This document shows positions 22,635-35,083 of a stretch of DNA of 64,000 nt, one piece after another; position 1 is the first letter of the stretch, and every line of letters starts with the position of its first letter. The notes beneath the pieces were generated by a model that did not search any database, was not told where the DNA came from, and worked only from the letters and a program-made list of their open reading frames with translations. The DNA comes from Triticum aestivum (taxonomy: Eukaryota > Streptophyta > Magnoliopsida > Poales > Poaceae): assembly GCF_018294505.1 (NCBI RefSeq), contig NC_057812.1:60061789-60125788 (forward strand). The letters run 5' to 3'. The translations under genes were made by a program, and so were the position numbers.

Positions 22635-25283
22635 CTATGTTACCTCAATAGGGATATGCACATCCCCAATAATAAGAATATCATATTTCTTCTTGACAGT
22701 AGGAAGAGGAAATTCAAAACCTCCAAATATAATCGATGGAATATTTCCAATAGAATTGATACTGTGGACTTGAGGTTGTTTCCTCGGAAAGTGTACCGTA
22801 TGCTCATTACCATTAACATGAAAAGTGACATTGCCTTTAGTGCAATCAATAACAGCCCCTGGAGTGTTCAAGAAAGGTCTTCCAAGAATAATAGACATAC
22901 TATCGTCCTCGGGAATATCAAGAATAACAAAGTCCGTTAAAATAGTAACGTTTGCAACTACAACAGGCACATCCTCACAAATACCGACATGTATAGCAGT
23001 TGATTTATCAGCCATTTGCAAAGATATTTCAGTAGGTGTCAACTTATTCAAATCAAGTCTACGATATAAAGAGAGAGGCATAACACTAACACCGGCTCCA
23101 AGATCACATAAAGCAGTTTTAACATAGTTTCTTTTAATGAAGCATGGTATAGTGGGTACACTGGGATCTCCTAGTTTCTTTGGTATTCCGCCCCTAAAAG
23201 TATAATTATCAAGCATGGTGGAAATTTCATCTTTCGGTATCTTTCTTTTATTTGTAACAATATCTTTCATATACTTAGCATAAGGATTCATTTTGAGCAT
23301 ATCAGTTAATCGCATACGCAAAAAGATAGGTCTAATCATTTCAGCAAAGCGCTCAAAATCCTCATCATCCTTTTTCTTGGATGGTTTGGGAGGAAAAGGT
23401 ATGGGTTTCTGAACCCAAGGCTCTCTTTCCTTACCGTGTTTCCTTGCAACAAAGTCTTTCTTATCATAACGTTGATTCTTTGATTGTGGGTTATCAAGAT
23501 CAACAGCAGGTTCAATTTCTATATCATTATTATTACTAGGTTGAGCATCATCATGAACATTATCATTAACATTATCACTAGTTTCAGGTTCATTACCAAA
23601 TTGTGTTTCAGCATCAGAAATAGAAATATCATTTGGATTCTCGGGTGTTTCAGTAACAGGTTTACTAGAAGCATGCAAAGTCCTGTCATTTTTCTTTCTC
23701 TTCCTTTTAGAAGGACTAGGTGCATCTACATTATTTCTCTGAGAGTCTTGCTCAATTCTCTTAGGATGGCCTTCAGGATACAAAGGTTCCTGAGTCATTT
23801 TATCACCTCTAGTCATAACTCTAACAGCATTATCATTCTTCTTACTATTCAATTCATTGAGCAAATCATTTTGAGCTTTAAGTACTTGTTCTACTTGAGT
23901 GGTAACCATAGAAGCATGTTTACTAATAAGTTTAAGTTCACCTTTTACATTATCCATATAATCACCCAAGTGTTCAAGCATATTTGAATTGTATTTCAAT
24001 TGTCTACCAAAATAAGCATTAAAATCTTCTTGCTTAGCCGTAAATTTATCAAACTCATCTAAGCAAGGGCTAGCAAATTTAGTAAATGGGATTTCAGCTT
24101 TAATACCTTTTTCTTTCATAGATTTCTTTGCCTCTTGCATATCTTCAGGACTGAGAAATAGAATACCCCTATTCTTCGGAGTTGGTTTAGGAATAGGCTC
24201 AGGAGTTGGTTCTGGAACTGGTTCAGGAAGTGTCCAATTATTATCATTTGCCAACATATTATTCAATAAAATTTCAGCTTCATCCGGCGTTCTTTTCATG
24301 AAAACAGAACCACCACAACTATCCAGGTAATCTCTGGAAGCATCGGTTAGTCCATTATAAAAGATATCAAGTATTTCATTTTTCTTAAGAGGATGATCAG
24401 GCAAAGCATTAAGTAATTGGAGAAGCCTCCCCCAAGATTGTGGGAGACTCTCTTCTTCAATTTGCACAAAGTTATATATATCCCTTAAAGCAGCTTGTTT
24501 CTTATGAGCAGGGAAATATTTAGCAGAGAAGTAATAAATCATATCCTGGGGACTACGCACACAACCAGGATCAAGAGAATGAAACCATATCTTAGCATCA
24601 CCCTTTAATGAGAACGGAAATATTTTAAGGATATAAAAGTAACGAGTTCTCTCATCATTGGTGAACAGGGTAGCTATATCATTTAATTTAGTAAGATGTG
24701 CCACAACAGTTTTAGATTCACAGCCATGAAAAGGATCAGATTCAACCAAAGTAATTATACCAGGATCAATAGAGAATTCATAATCCTTATCGGTAACATA
24801 GATAGGTGAAGTAGCAAAAGCAGGGCCAGGTTTCATTCTAGCATTTAGAGATTGCTTATTCCATTTAGCTAATAACCTCTGAAGTTCGTATCAATCTTTG
24901 CAAGCTAAAATAGCTAAAGAAGCTTCTTTATCAAAAACATAACCCTTAGGAATAACAGACAAGTCTTCGTCATTACTTTCATCAGTATTATCAGATTCAA
25001 TATTTTCATTCTCTCTAGCCCTAGCAAGCTGTTCATCAAGAAATTCATCAAGTGGCACAGTAGTATCAAGCATAGAAGTAGTTTCATCATAAGTATCATG
25101 CATAGCAGAAGTGGCATCATCAATAACATGCGACATATCAGAACGAATAGCAGAAGCAGGTTTGGGTGTCGCAAGTTTACTCAAAACAGAAGGTGAATCA
25201 AGTGCAGAGCTTGATGTCAGTTCCTTACCTCCCCTCGTAGTTGAGGGATAGATCTTGGTTTTAGGATATCTCAATTTCTTCAT
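22635..25283 (-). pseudogene. Gypsy2 gag-protease, one in-frame TGA
   Basis: The minus-strand frame starts at ATG 25283, only 78 nt from the 5' LTR, and runs about 880 codons in one frame with a single stop, TGA at 24893-24891. Blocks in order: N-terminus MKKLRYPKTKIYPS; acidic linker; YELQRLLAKWNKQSLNAR after the stop; retrotransposon gag domain (VVAHLTKLNDIATLFTNDE, AKIWFHSLDPG, LPQSWGRLLQLLNALPDHPL, DIFYNGLTDASRDYLDSCGG); a charged middle; and a retropepsin-like domain with VKTALCDLGAGVSVMPLSLY, LQMADKSTAIHVG and IILGRPFLNTPGAVIDC. The DLGA in place of DTGA is usual for Athila-like proteins. It ends at 22635 with no RT downstream. Gag would form particles and the protease would cleave it. 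Apart from the nonsense codon it reads well, suggesting a fairly young copy. Confidence 0.9.
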
Positions 25284-25330
25284 AATGATAAGCAGATATA
25301 AATCCCAAGTGACTCAAAGAATAGAGTTAT

Positions 25331-25350
25331 GCTCCCCGGCAACGGTGCTA
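25331..25350 (-). promoter_or_regulatory. Gypsy2 primer-binding site
   Basis: The minus strand reads AGCACCGTTGCCGGGGAGC shortly after the 5' LTR end at 25362. This resembles TGGCGCCGTTGCCGGGGA, the common primer-binding site of Athila-type Gypsy elements, thought to pair with an aspartate tRNA; two positions differ. Confidence 0.65.
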
Positions 25351-25810
25351 GAAAATAGTCTTGATAACCCACAAGTATAGGGGATCGCAACAGTTTTCGA
25401 GGGTAGAGTATTCAACCCAAATTTATTGATTCGACACAAGGGGAGCCAAAGAATATTCTCAAGTATTAGCAGCTGTGTTGTCAATTCAACCACACCTGGA
25501 AACTTAATATCTGCAGCAAAGTGTTTAGTAGAAAAGTAATATGATAGTAGTGGTAACGGTGGCAAAAGGTAACAGTAGCAAAAGTAATGTTTTTGGTATT
25601 TTGTAGTGATGATAGCAATAACAATGGAAAAGTAAATAAGCGAAGAACAATATGTGGAAAGCTCGTAGGCAATGGATCAGTGATGGAGAATTGTGTCGGA
25701 TGCGGTTCATCATGTAACAATCATAACCTAGGGTGACAAAGAACTAGCTCCAGTTCATTGATATAATGTAGGCATGTATTCCGAATATAGTCATACGTGC
25801 TTATCACTAC

Positions 25811-26625
25811 AGGAATCAGCTACTTTGCCATCTGCCACGGCAGACGGCAAAGGCATGGATGGCTGACGTCAAAGGTCTTTGCCGTCTGTCGCGGACGGCA
25901 AAAGGGGACGGCAAAGTAAGGTTCGGCAAAGAGCTACTTTGCCGTCTGCTTCGGGCGGCTGACGACAAAGGGGCCTTTGCCATCAGCAGCGGATGGCAAA
26001 GAGTGCAGACGGCAATAAATGCGCTGTTAATCCGTTAGGTGGTTAACGGCAGGCCTTTGCCGTCCAGTGCTGACGGCAAACTTCGGAAGGCCTTTGTCGT
26101 CAGCCACTGCAGGCAAACTGACCAAATTGGTCAGCCTCCTTGGAAGCACAGTTGCCTGCCACGTGGCCTCTTTGTTGTCGGCTGCTGATGGCAAAGAGCC
26201 CTTTGCCGTCGGTGGCACACGGCAAAGAGCCTGCATATTGTCTCATTTTTTCTGTTTTTTTTAATCCAACAATTTACACAGCAAATATATATGACATATA
26301 TAGATATATTTAACAGCAAACATATCACATATCCAGCACATAATTCCATATACATATTACATAGCAAAGTTTCATCAACATAGCAAGTTCCATCAAGTTC
26401 CATCCATACACATTGTTCCATATACATATTACATAGCAAAGTTTCATCAACATAGCAAGTTCTATCATAGCAAGCTAGATACAATGCAAAGTTTTAGTAA
26501 AGAAAAAGCAAGGACTCCACCATAGCAAGCTAGCTTCCATGAAGTGAGTGAAATCTGCAAAATGGTAAATAAGAAAGTTAGAAATAGGTTAATAGAACAA
26601 GAAGAAGACTAGAACAAGAAGTATA
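25811..26625 (-). other. CACTA-C 3' subterminal and untranslated region
   Basis: 25830-26235 is dense in TTTGCCGTC-like motifs arranged as inverted pairs. 26260-26620 is AT-rich and includes an imperfect duplication, CATATACATATTACATAGCA, at about 26350 and 26420. There is no gene. Confidence 0.7.
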
Positions 26626-26631
26626 TGTCAT

Positions 26632-27200
26632 TTATGAGCTAACTTAGGTGAAATGGATCATATATGAGCTAACTAAGTTGAAATGGGTTGTTTATGAGCT
26701 AACTTAGTTGAAATGGATCATTTATGAGCTAACTTAGTTGAAATAGGTCGTTTATGAGCTAACTAAGGTGAAGGGCATCGTTTTTGTGCTAACTAAGGTG
26801 AAATGGATCGTTTTTGAGCTAACTAAGGTGAAATGGATCGTTTTTGAGCTAACTAAGGTGAAATGGATCGTTTTTGAGCTAACTAAGGTGAAATGGATCG
26901 TTTTTTAGCTAACTTAGGTGAAATGGATCATTTATGAGCTAACTTAGGTGAAATGGATCATTTATGAGCTAACTTAGTTGAAATGGGTCGTTTATGAGCT
27001 AACTAAGGTGAAATGGATCGTTTTTGAGCTAACTAAGGTGAAATGGATCGTTTTTAGCTAACTTAGGTGAAATGAGTCATTTTAGAGCTAACTTAGGTAA
27101 AATGGATCGTTTATGAGCTAACTAAGTTAATTATGCAATTTTTGACATAAGTAAGCTAAGTACATATCGTTTTAGAGCTAACCTAGGTAAAATGGATGGT
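26632..27200. repeat. 30-bp tandem repeat array in CACTA-C
   Basis: The unit is AACTAAGGTGAAATGGATCG plus TTTTTGAGCT (30 bp). About fourteen units sit in strict register from 26641 to about 27060. After a one-base loss near 27050, several more degenerate units reach about 27200. Variation among units is mainly AAGGTG/AAGTTG and TTTTTG/TTTATG. There is no spacer diversity and no gene. It lies 3' of the second CACTA ORF. Confidence 0.93.
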
Positions 27201-27599
27201 TTATGAGGTCAGTAAGCTTATTAAGTCATTTTGGAGGAAAAGAAGCTAACTCTAGGTCATTATGGTAAGCATATTGGAGGAAATAAAGCTAAGTCTAGGT
27301 CTTTATGCATTTGTTAAGCAAAACACTAGAGAAACTTACCGTGATCACGGAGGTGTAGGAGCGGGCTGGCTCGCGCCGGTAGCTGGAGAAGGATCGTGCG
27401 ATGCGTTTCTGGAGTTAAGCTGCACCAAAGATCATTTCCAATGCCTCGTTAGCATTATGACACTCAAATGTTAAGACTAGCAAGTAATGTCCATTCAAAT
27501 TAAACTCACCGTGCTCCCAGGAGCAATCACTGGCATCGGCGGAGCGGTCTGACCGGAGTTCTCGCACACAGACTCCACATTTGATTTTCACAACAGTCA

Positions 27600-29591
27600 T
27601 ACTAGTTAGTAATGAGACTCAAATGTTAAGACTAGCAAGTAATCTGCAGAAGAAACTTCCCACAAGGAGCTTGTACATGGCCCTTGCCTGCATGTCATTC
27701 CGTGCCCTCTCCTCCTCCAACATCTTTGTCGTCCTCTCCTCCAACTCCTGCTGCCTCTCCGCCGCCTTCGCCAGAAGTTTCTCTGTTCTATCTCTCTCAC
27801 TCTGTATAGCAGCCTGCAACACCACTCACATGACCATTTGTAATCATTGATGGAAGCGCACACAATGTAATGGAGAAAGATAGCTGAGTACGTATAACTA
27901 ACCTTGGAGGCGAGTTGGACTGTCGTTCACGAGGCCTTATCTCAGGAGCGGAGCTCGACTGGTGTGCCTTGATCTCCGGGAGAGTGCTAGGACAACGGAT
28001 AAGTCCATCTCCCATGGCTATGGAGCCATGGGACCTCCCGCCACCAGATATCATCAGCAGCTCTGTATCAATGGGACCCTGGCTCGGGTTAAAGTCCTCC
28101 CCTTTCCTCGCCTTCCCCTGATCTCTATATTGCACGAGCTTGTCGTGGGCGGAGATGTTGGTGAAGTTCTTTCGATCATCAAGGTCAGACGCAGAGAATG
28201 CCTTGACTTTCTTGTAAGGGCCAGTGTGGGCCATGGCATACAGGTCGTACACCTCTGGCACCTTGTCCGCCTTATTGTAGCGTGCCTGAAAGAGAGAAAC
28301 AAAGTAAATTAGTAATTAAAGGGCTAAAGCTAGCATGATGAATGAATTGCATGAATCATGAAACAAACCACATACCCAGTTCCGCCCGTACTGAAATAAG
28401 TTGGAGCTGCCTTGGTGGTGTGGCACACCTTCCATTTGGGCATGTTTGTCCTTGGCCTCTTTGTGGGTGGCCAGCCATTGTTTTGAGCACCACGCATTGA
28501 CCAACACCTCCCAACAATCCATCCGATCCGCACACCATCTCGGAGGGGCCTAAGTTAGCAAATAGAAACTTGAGTGCTACGGCTATGAATTACTAAATGA
28601 AGGAAGTAAGTACAGGCCCTTAAGAATTACCTTCATGTACTTATCCTTACTCAAGAACTTATCGCGGCACTCCTGCTTGGGCTTCTTGATACCACGCCCG
28701 GCGTAGTAGTCTCGAACAGCCTGCACCCGAACCTCATGCCGTAAGTTCTGAAGCAGGCGCTTGCACTCCTTGTGGATAACATCTGCCGCCTCCTCCTCGT
28801 ATCCCTCCTCACAACTGTAGAATGTCTGCAATCAAATGAGACAATATTGATTAGTACAATTAATAACTAGCTAGTTGAAGATTTTTAATTGTGTAAAGGA
28901 GCAATTACCCAGAACTTTCTGATCACCACGTCTGCCCTCGTCTTGCACAAGACACCGTCGATAATCTCACCCGGCGGGGCCGGGGCAGCCAAGTAGTGCT
29001 CCCAAGTCAATCCAACCTCTGGAAGCCGACCCTCACCAGGCAACGTGACAAACCCCGGGATGTTTTGCCAAATCAGAACTCCAAGGACGGAGTTGGGCCG
29101 GCGGACACTTTCATGGTGGTCCCAACCCCTGCAGCATGACAAGGCCAACACATCAGTTATTTGAAGAAACGTGAATGCAAAAGGTACAAAAAGATTAAAT
29201 GCACTTACCTCTCCCCATCAGGGAAAATAAACCACCTCTACTCGCGGGAGCCGTGTAGCACCACACTGGTAGATGTTGCCCCCTCCTCCCCCTCCTCATC
29301 AGTCGGCTCCCCTCCATCATCAGCATGGCCACTCGGCTCCCCGCCATCATCAGCATGGCCACTCGGCTCCTCAGGCTGACCCGACCAGTTACCCCATCCA
29401 GATGTGTGCTCCTCCGAGGTCTTGTGGGCTGAAGGCCCGTCGACCCGAGGCTCGTGGGCCGAAGACCCGTGGACCAGAGGCTCGTGGACCGGAGTCCGTG
29501 CAGCCTCCTCCTTAGACGAGTCCACCCTAGCAGTCACGTGCTCGGGTGAAACAGCTGGGGGCGGCGGCGAGGAAGGAGTCGTAAGAGTCAC
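27600..29591 (-). pseudogene. CACTA-C ORF2 (Ptta/En/Spm transposase-24 type), multi-exon remnant
   Basis: Minus-strand exon-like blocks, in order: 29591-29238, proline/glutamate-rich (PPPPAVSPEHVTARVDSSKE, with a GHADDGGEPS repeat); 29151-28885 (GEIIDGVLCKTRADVVIRKFW); 28831-28583 (CKRLLQNLRHEVRVQAVRDY, KKPKQECRDKFLSKDKYMKV); 28538-28316; 28261-27900 (VPEVYDLYAMAHTGPYKKV, NISAHDKLVQYRDQGKARKG); and 27863-27640, a glutamate-rich coiled coil (ERDRTEKLLAKAAERQQELE). This matches the layout of plant transposase family 24 (Ptta/En/Spm), an accessory DNA-binding protein. Donor and acceptor sites are plausible between blocks but cannot be proved here. It lies downstream of the TNP2-like gene on the same strand. 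Confidence 0.72.
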
Positions 29592-29910
29592 CCTACCTCC
29601 TCTCTCGCGACCACGTGCTCCACCTCCTCACTTCTTCTTACCTCGTCCACTGCTGGGCACCGCGGTCGACAAAGAAGGGCCCGGCGGTGTCGCCATACTG
29701 TCCAGCAATGCTCGGCGGAGAGGTGCATGTGGAATGGAAGACCTCGGCGTGCTCTCGACCAGCGCCCACCATCTTTCAACACCTGCCATGACAAAGAATA
29801 AACGAAATTAGTACAACATAAAAAAAAAATACCGACATGAATAATAATATGTCTATCACTTAAGTGTATCATCATCAAGTACAACATAAAAAATTGAATA
29901 CCTGACACTA

Positions 29911-32900
29911 CTAATAATCTCGATCAGTATCATCAATAAATGCATAATCATCATCATCACTATAATCAATGATGGGCTCATAGGGTTCATTGGCATCAAC
30001 ATGTGCAAGGCCACCTTGACGTAATCGGTCAAGCATTGACAGGTCATCCGCAGCAGTAACCTCTTCTTGTTCCGACTCTTCTTGTTCCTCCTCTGGGGTG
30101 ATGTCGGATTCATTGTCGCTGTCTACTTCAATGTTTTGGGGTGAAGTATAGCGGTTCTTGAAACGCTTTTTAGAAAGACATGTCTCTTGGAAGAATTCTC
30201 CTTCATATGTGTCTGGGTTAATGTGAGGTTCATAATCCTCTTCCTTTGGGGGAGAAAGTCTAGCACGTGGCGGCACTTCATAAACGACATCCCAACCTTT
30301 CAGATTTGGATTAGTTTGGCAGGCCCACAGTAGATAGAATACTTGGGTCGCCTGTTGAGCCGTAATATAGACATCAGGAACATCTAAATGGGTGCTTTGG
30401 TTGATTTCAACTAGCCCTATATGTTCATGAGTCCTTCTAGTCTCCTTCGGCTGAAACCAATAACATTTGAAGACTACGACATTCGGTGGGTTTTCATCAT
30501 AGAACAGAAGTTCATAAATTGCTTCAACTCTCCCATATACTCGGTACCTCCTTCGCCGATAGCAGATACACAACAATTTGTACACTTTCGGTCGGCCATA
30601 GATAGCTCTTTGCCATAGGTACAAAAGCGATACCCGTTGATGTCGTACTTGTCAAATGAACGGACCTTATAGTCAAAACCATTAGCAACTTGTCTCAATT
30701 CGGCGTCCATAGACTCTGAATTAGCCTACAAGTTTAATATGAAAGGATTGTTGCATTACGCACAAATTAGCGAATGAAATGAAATTGTCTAATAGAAATT
30801 ACCGTTTGTTTTAACCAAGAGATGAAACCGGGATAGCCGCCTCCTTGCTTTGCGAGAAGCTCATACTCTTCGACGGAATCCTTTTGGATCTCCGCTCCAT
30901 ACGAGAATATGGCGACATATCGACTGTATGACATATCCAGGAATAAGAGCAGTTCAAAGGAAATAGAAGTTGCGAAACAATGTACCGAGAACTTACCCGT
31001 TGTATGGCCGCACTTCTATCAGGTTGTTGAAGATATACAATGAAATGGTCCGCCATTCTTCGTTATCCAAAGATACTGGATGTGAAACACTAGCTGGTGC
31101 GAGATTCCCTTTGAATAGGCTGAGGTTGGATCCACCCTTTTTAGGGTTGTCAGCATTGTACCGAGGCTTCGGATTATGCAAATGACGATTTTTGGCTTCG
31201 TAGTGCGTTGTTACGAAGTTTGCCGCCTCCTCTGTGATGAATGCCTCAGCCATCGATGCTTCAATTCTACGTTTATTTTTACATTTTTCTCGAAGCGTCT
31301 TCTGCATCCTCTCAGTTGGGTAGCACCAACGATTTTCCACGGGCCCCCCAATCTTGCCTCGGTCGGTAGATGCAAAATCAAATGCTGCATTGGATTAAAG
31401 AAGCCCGATGGAAAGATCTTCTCTAACTTGCAGATCAACTCCGGCGCCAACTCTTCCATTTCTTCTAGCACGCCAAGCGATAGTTCTTTCGCACAAAGAA
31501 CACGGAAGAAATAGATGAGTTCTGCCAGTACTAGCCATTCATCCTCAGGGATGAAGCCACGCAACATCACCGGCATTACCCGCTCAATCCATATGTGCCA
31601 ATCATGACTCTTGAGACCAAATATCTTCAGTTTATCAAGATTTGCTCCCCTCTTTAGATTCGCTGCATACCCATCGGGGAACATCAACTGCTGTTGCACC
31701 CACAAGATAATTTCCCTCATAGCTGGCCTTCCAAGATTGAACCATGCCTTTGGCTTCGTCCAGTTCTGCTTTCGTTTCGGTTCTTTCATATTTTGTAACG
31801 GCCTATCACATAGCGCCTCCAGATCGACTCTAGCCTTAGTATTATCCTTTCACTTCCCATCTATGCCAAACAATGTACCAAAAGGTGCCTCGGCGATATT
31901 CTTCTCAGTGTGCACCATGTCGATGTTGTGTGGGCAAAGGAGGTCTTTGAAGTAAGGCAGATCCCATAAGCATGTTTTGTGAGTCCACGCGTGCTTAGTA
32001 TTATACCCCTTGAAGTACCCTGGACGCTGTGGATCTGGCTCGAGAGCGTTTAACTGATCCAGGGTCTGTTGGCCTGTCAATGCAGGTGGTGTAGAATTTT
32101 TGACAACTCTACCCCTGATGAAGTTCTTCTTGTCTTTCCTGAACTTATGGCGAGGATCCATGAACTGTCTATGCATGTCGAAGCAAGAAAACTTGTGACC
32201 GGCCTAAAGCCAACGAAACTCAAGAGCTCCCTTGCATGTGGGGCACGGGAACCTTCCATGCACACACCAGCCAACGAATAGCGCATACGCCGGCAAGTCA
32301 TGCGTAGAGTACATGTACCAGACACGGATTATGAAGTTCCGTTTGCTAAAGGCGTCGTATGTCTTGAACCCATTATACCAGGCTTCTTGCAATTCGTCCT
32401 TAAGCGGCTGCATGTACACATTCATATTTTTCCCCGGATAGTTGGGCCCAGGAATTATCAACGTCAGGAAAATGTTCTTTCTTTGCATAATCTGTCCGGG
32501 GGGAGATTGAGTGGAAAGACAAATATGGGCCAACAACTGTACTGGGCTGCCGTCATACCAAACACACTGAACCGATCCGTGCTAATGCCGACTCAAGGAT
32601 GCCTTGGATCTGCCGCTTTGTCAACATGTAATTCATCAAACTTTTTCCACGCAACACCATCCGATGTGTGTACCATCATCAGATTCCCATCTGCATCTAG
32701 TTCGGTTCTTTTGCCTGTTTTGTGCCATGTCATCTGTCTGGCCGTCTCTTCGACCATGAAAATACATTGAAGTCTTGGTACGATTGGCATATACCGAAGA
32801 ACACTAACGGGGATTTTGGTCTGTGTCTTCTCACTCATACCGTTGTCTACCACAATATACCTGGAAGACTTGCAAATGGGACAATAGTTCAAGTCCGCAT

Positions 32901-33573
32901 AGTCAAGCCTAAATAAGGCACATCCTTTCTCACAGGCATGTATCTTCTCATAGGGCATCTTTAGTGCACGGAGGATTTTGTCCAACTGGTACAGGTTTGC
33001 AGGCACTACATGGCCTTTGGGTAGAAAGCGTCCAAATACTGTCATAATTGCGTCACAGCATTCTCTGCCCAAGTTGAACTGAGCCTTCAGAGCCATTACT
33101 TGTGAGATGGCATCCAACTAACAAAGCTCAGTGTGCTCGTGGAGCGGACGTTTTGAAGACTCCAACATTTCATTGAAGGCCTTTGCAGATTCCTCCATCT
33201 CCTCGTCCGGATCCCGAGCATCATCATAGTCTTGCACCATGTTTTCCATCCCGGTACCATGCTCGTCGGTGCGACGACGATCCACCTCAGCTCGATCACG
33301 TTGGGCAGACTCGCCATGAAATGTCCACACCGTATAATCGGGCGTAAAACCACTCTTCTGCAGGTGTTTGCCCATCTCAGCCTCTGTCTTCTTTTCCCAA
33401 TTGCCGCACCGGAAGCAGGGGCACCAGGTTTTCTTCAGGCCATTTGCAAATGCGGCTTGCACAAACCCCTTGGTTTTTGTGAACCATTCAGCGCTCCATT
33501 TGTTCTGACCAGTGTGACCGGTATACATCCACGCATGGTCACTCATCTTGACTTTCAGAGCTACTTGACACAC
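29911..33573 (-). pseudogene. CACTA-C TNP2-like transposase (Transpos_assoc, Transposase_21, DUF4218, DUF4216), broken
   Basis: 33573-33118 encodes the transposase-associated domain (DHAWMYTGHTGQNKWSAEWF, WCPCFRCGNWEKK). A TAG at 33120-33118 separates it in the same frame from 33117-32593 (MDAISQVMALKAQFNLGREC, LNYCPICKSSRYI). After a TGA at 32593, TNP2 proper continues: TAAQYSCWPIFV, IMQRKNIFLTLIIPGPNYPG, DLPAYALFVGWCVHGRFPCP, KGYNTKHAWTHKTCLWDLPY, LLCPHNIDMVHTEKNIAEAP, FGTLFGIDGK. 31789-31211 gives LMFPDGYAANLKRG and the DUF4218 part (ICKLEKIFPSGFFNPMQHLI). 31340-30811 and 30624-29911 hold the C-terminal part and DUF4216 (NVVVFKCYWFQPKETRRTHE). TNP2 cuts and joins the element ends. Several in-frame stops leave this copy inactive, although order and spacing are complete. 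Confidence 0.88.
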
Positions 33574-33662
33574 AACAATTATATATGTAATTCACCATGT
33601 ATATATTCATGATCTACTTTGTCAATTTTATTACGTCCATGCAACCTACACTCTAATAGGTA

Positions 33663-33955
33663 ATGATAGGTCCTAATACCACCCGTGTATGTGTAGATTG
33701 GGTTCATTTTCCCATTCTATGCTCCGGATCCGATGCAAAATTTCGGCAGCACCTCCCCGCTGTTCTCCTGATACACGTATTTGCAATAAACAGAGAGGAT
33801 GTGTACCCGGAGAACAACAGGGGAGGCACTGACGAAATTTATGTGTCGGATCCGGAGCAAAGCATATGGGAAAACGAACCCAATCTACACATACTCGGGC
33901 TGTCCATGGATAGCGTTGGACAATTCGAAAGAATCAAGGTTATAAATATATAAAT
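33663..33955. repeat. Imperfect palindrome upstream of the CACTA-C transposase
   Basis: 33700-33780 (TTGGGTTCATTTTCCCAT, GCTCCGGATCCGATGCAAAATTT) is mirrored by 33800-33890 (GGATCCGGAGCAAAGCATATG, GAACCCAATCTACACATA). Arms of about 90 nt can fold into one long imperfect hairpin. An open frame across it (33663-33953) is probably a by-product. Confidence 0.7.
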
Positions 33956-34321
33956 GCATGCATATTTATAACTATGACACTTTCGAACGGGAGACACATA
34001 TTGGTTACGCATACTGATGATTCAAGACACATATATAGCTAGCTATCAAGTTTCATCAGAATAGATCAAATAATTAATGGGGGAGGAGGACATGTCATTT
34101 GTGCTCACCCACGAACGAAGGGGCAGAGCTCGTCAAACGCACGGCGAGGTCGTCGAACACCAAACCTCGCAGCGATGAAACAACTGCACATTTAAAACTA
34201 CCCGATCAACACAATTAGATATGATGTTTTTCATAAAAAAATCGAAAAATATATGACCTAACTAATAATTCACAAATATATGAACCCGTCGGCCTCTGCA
34301 AGGCCAAAGAACACCTTTTTG

Positions 34322-34829
34322 GGAGGTGTCGGGGGTCGGGGTGTCGTGTCGGTGTCGGGGTGCCGTGTCAGGGTCGGGGTGCTGTTTCGGGGTCGGGGTG
34401 TCGTGTCGGTGTCGGGGTAGTGTCGTGTCGGGGCAGGGTGCTGTTTCGGGGTCGGGGTGTGGTGTCGGGGTCGGGGTGTCGGGTCAGGCTCGAGGTCAGG
34501 GTGTCGGGTCAGGCTCGAGGTCGATCGGGGTGTCAGGGTCGGGGTCGGGGTCTCAGGGTCGGGGTGTCGGGTCGGGGTGCCGGGTCAGGTTTGGGGTGCC
34601 GTGTCGGTGTCGGGGTCGGGGTGTCGGGTCAGGCTCGGGGTCGGGGTGTCGGGGTCGGGGTCGGGGTCGGGTTCTCGGGTTCGGGGTGTCGGGTCTCGGG
34701 GTGCCGGGTCGGGGTCGGGGTGCCGTGTCGGTGTCGGGGTCGGGGTCGGGGCGTCGGGGTCAGGGTCTCGGGGTCAGGGTGTCGTGTGGGGGTGCCGGGT
34801 CGGGGTCGGGGTACCGTGTCGGGTCGGGT
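34322..34829 (+). repeat. G-rich GGGGTC/GGGTGTCG array
   Basis: About 500 bases in which the plus strand is made of G3-4 runs separated by TC, TGTC or TGCC. There are dozens of G-runs with loops of 1-4 nt and almost no A. That is strong G-quadruplex potential on the plus strand, which is the template strand for the minus-coded transposase. Long open frames on the plus strand here are low-complexity artefacts. Confidence 0.9.
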
Positions 34830-35081
34830 TTTTTTCCTCATTTTTCCTTTTTCTTCTTATTCCTCTTCTTCCTTTTCTTCCTTTTTTTCCTTCTTCTTCT
34901 TCTTCTTCTTCTTCTTTTTCCTCCTTTCCTTTTTCCTCTTCTTCTCCTCCTCTCCTCTTTTTTCTTCTTCTTCTTCCTCTTCTTCTTTTTTCTTCTCCTC
35001 CTCCTCTTCTTCTTCTTCCTTTCCTTTTTCCTCTTCTTCTTCTCCTCCTCCCCTCTTTTTCTCTTCTTCTTCTTTCCTAAA
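34830..35081 (+). repeat. Polypyrimidine tract
   Basis: About 250 bases of TTCTTCTTCC-type sequence with very few purines on the plus strand (a polypurine tract on the minus, coding strand). Such tracts can form triplex DNA. Confidence 0.92.
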
Positions 35082-35083
35082 AC

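Noticed and set aside
26632..27200. CRISPR-like array
   Set aside because: The 30-bp units are contiguous with no unique spacers, inside a plant transposon; it is a simple tandem repeat.
33663..33953. 96-codon plus-strand frame
   Set aside because: Lies across a long imperfect palindrome upstream of the transposase, on the antisense strand, with no recognisable content.
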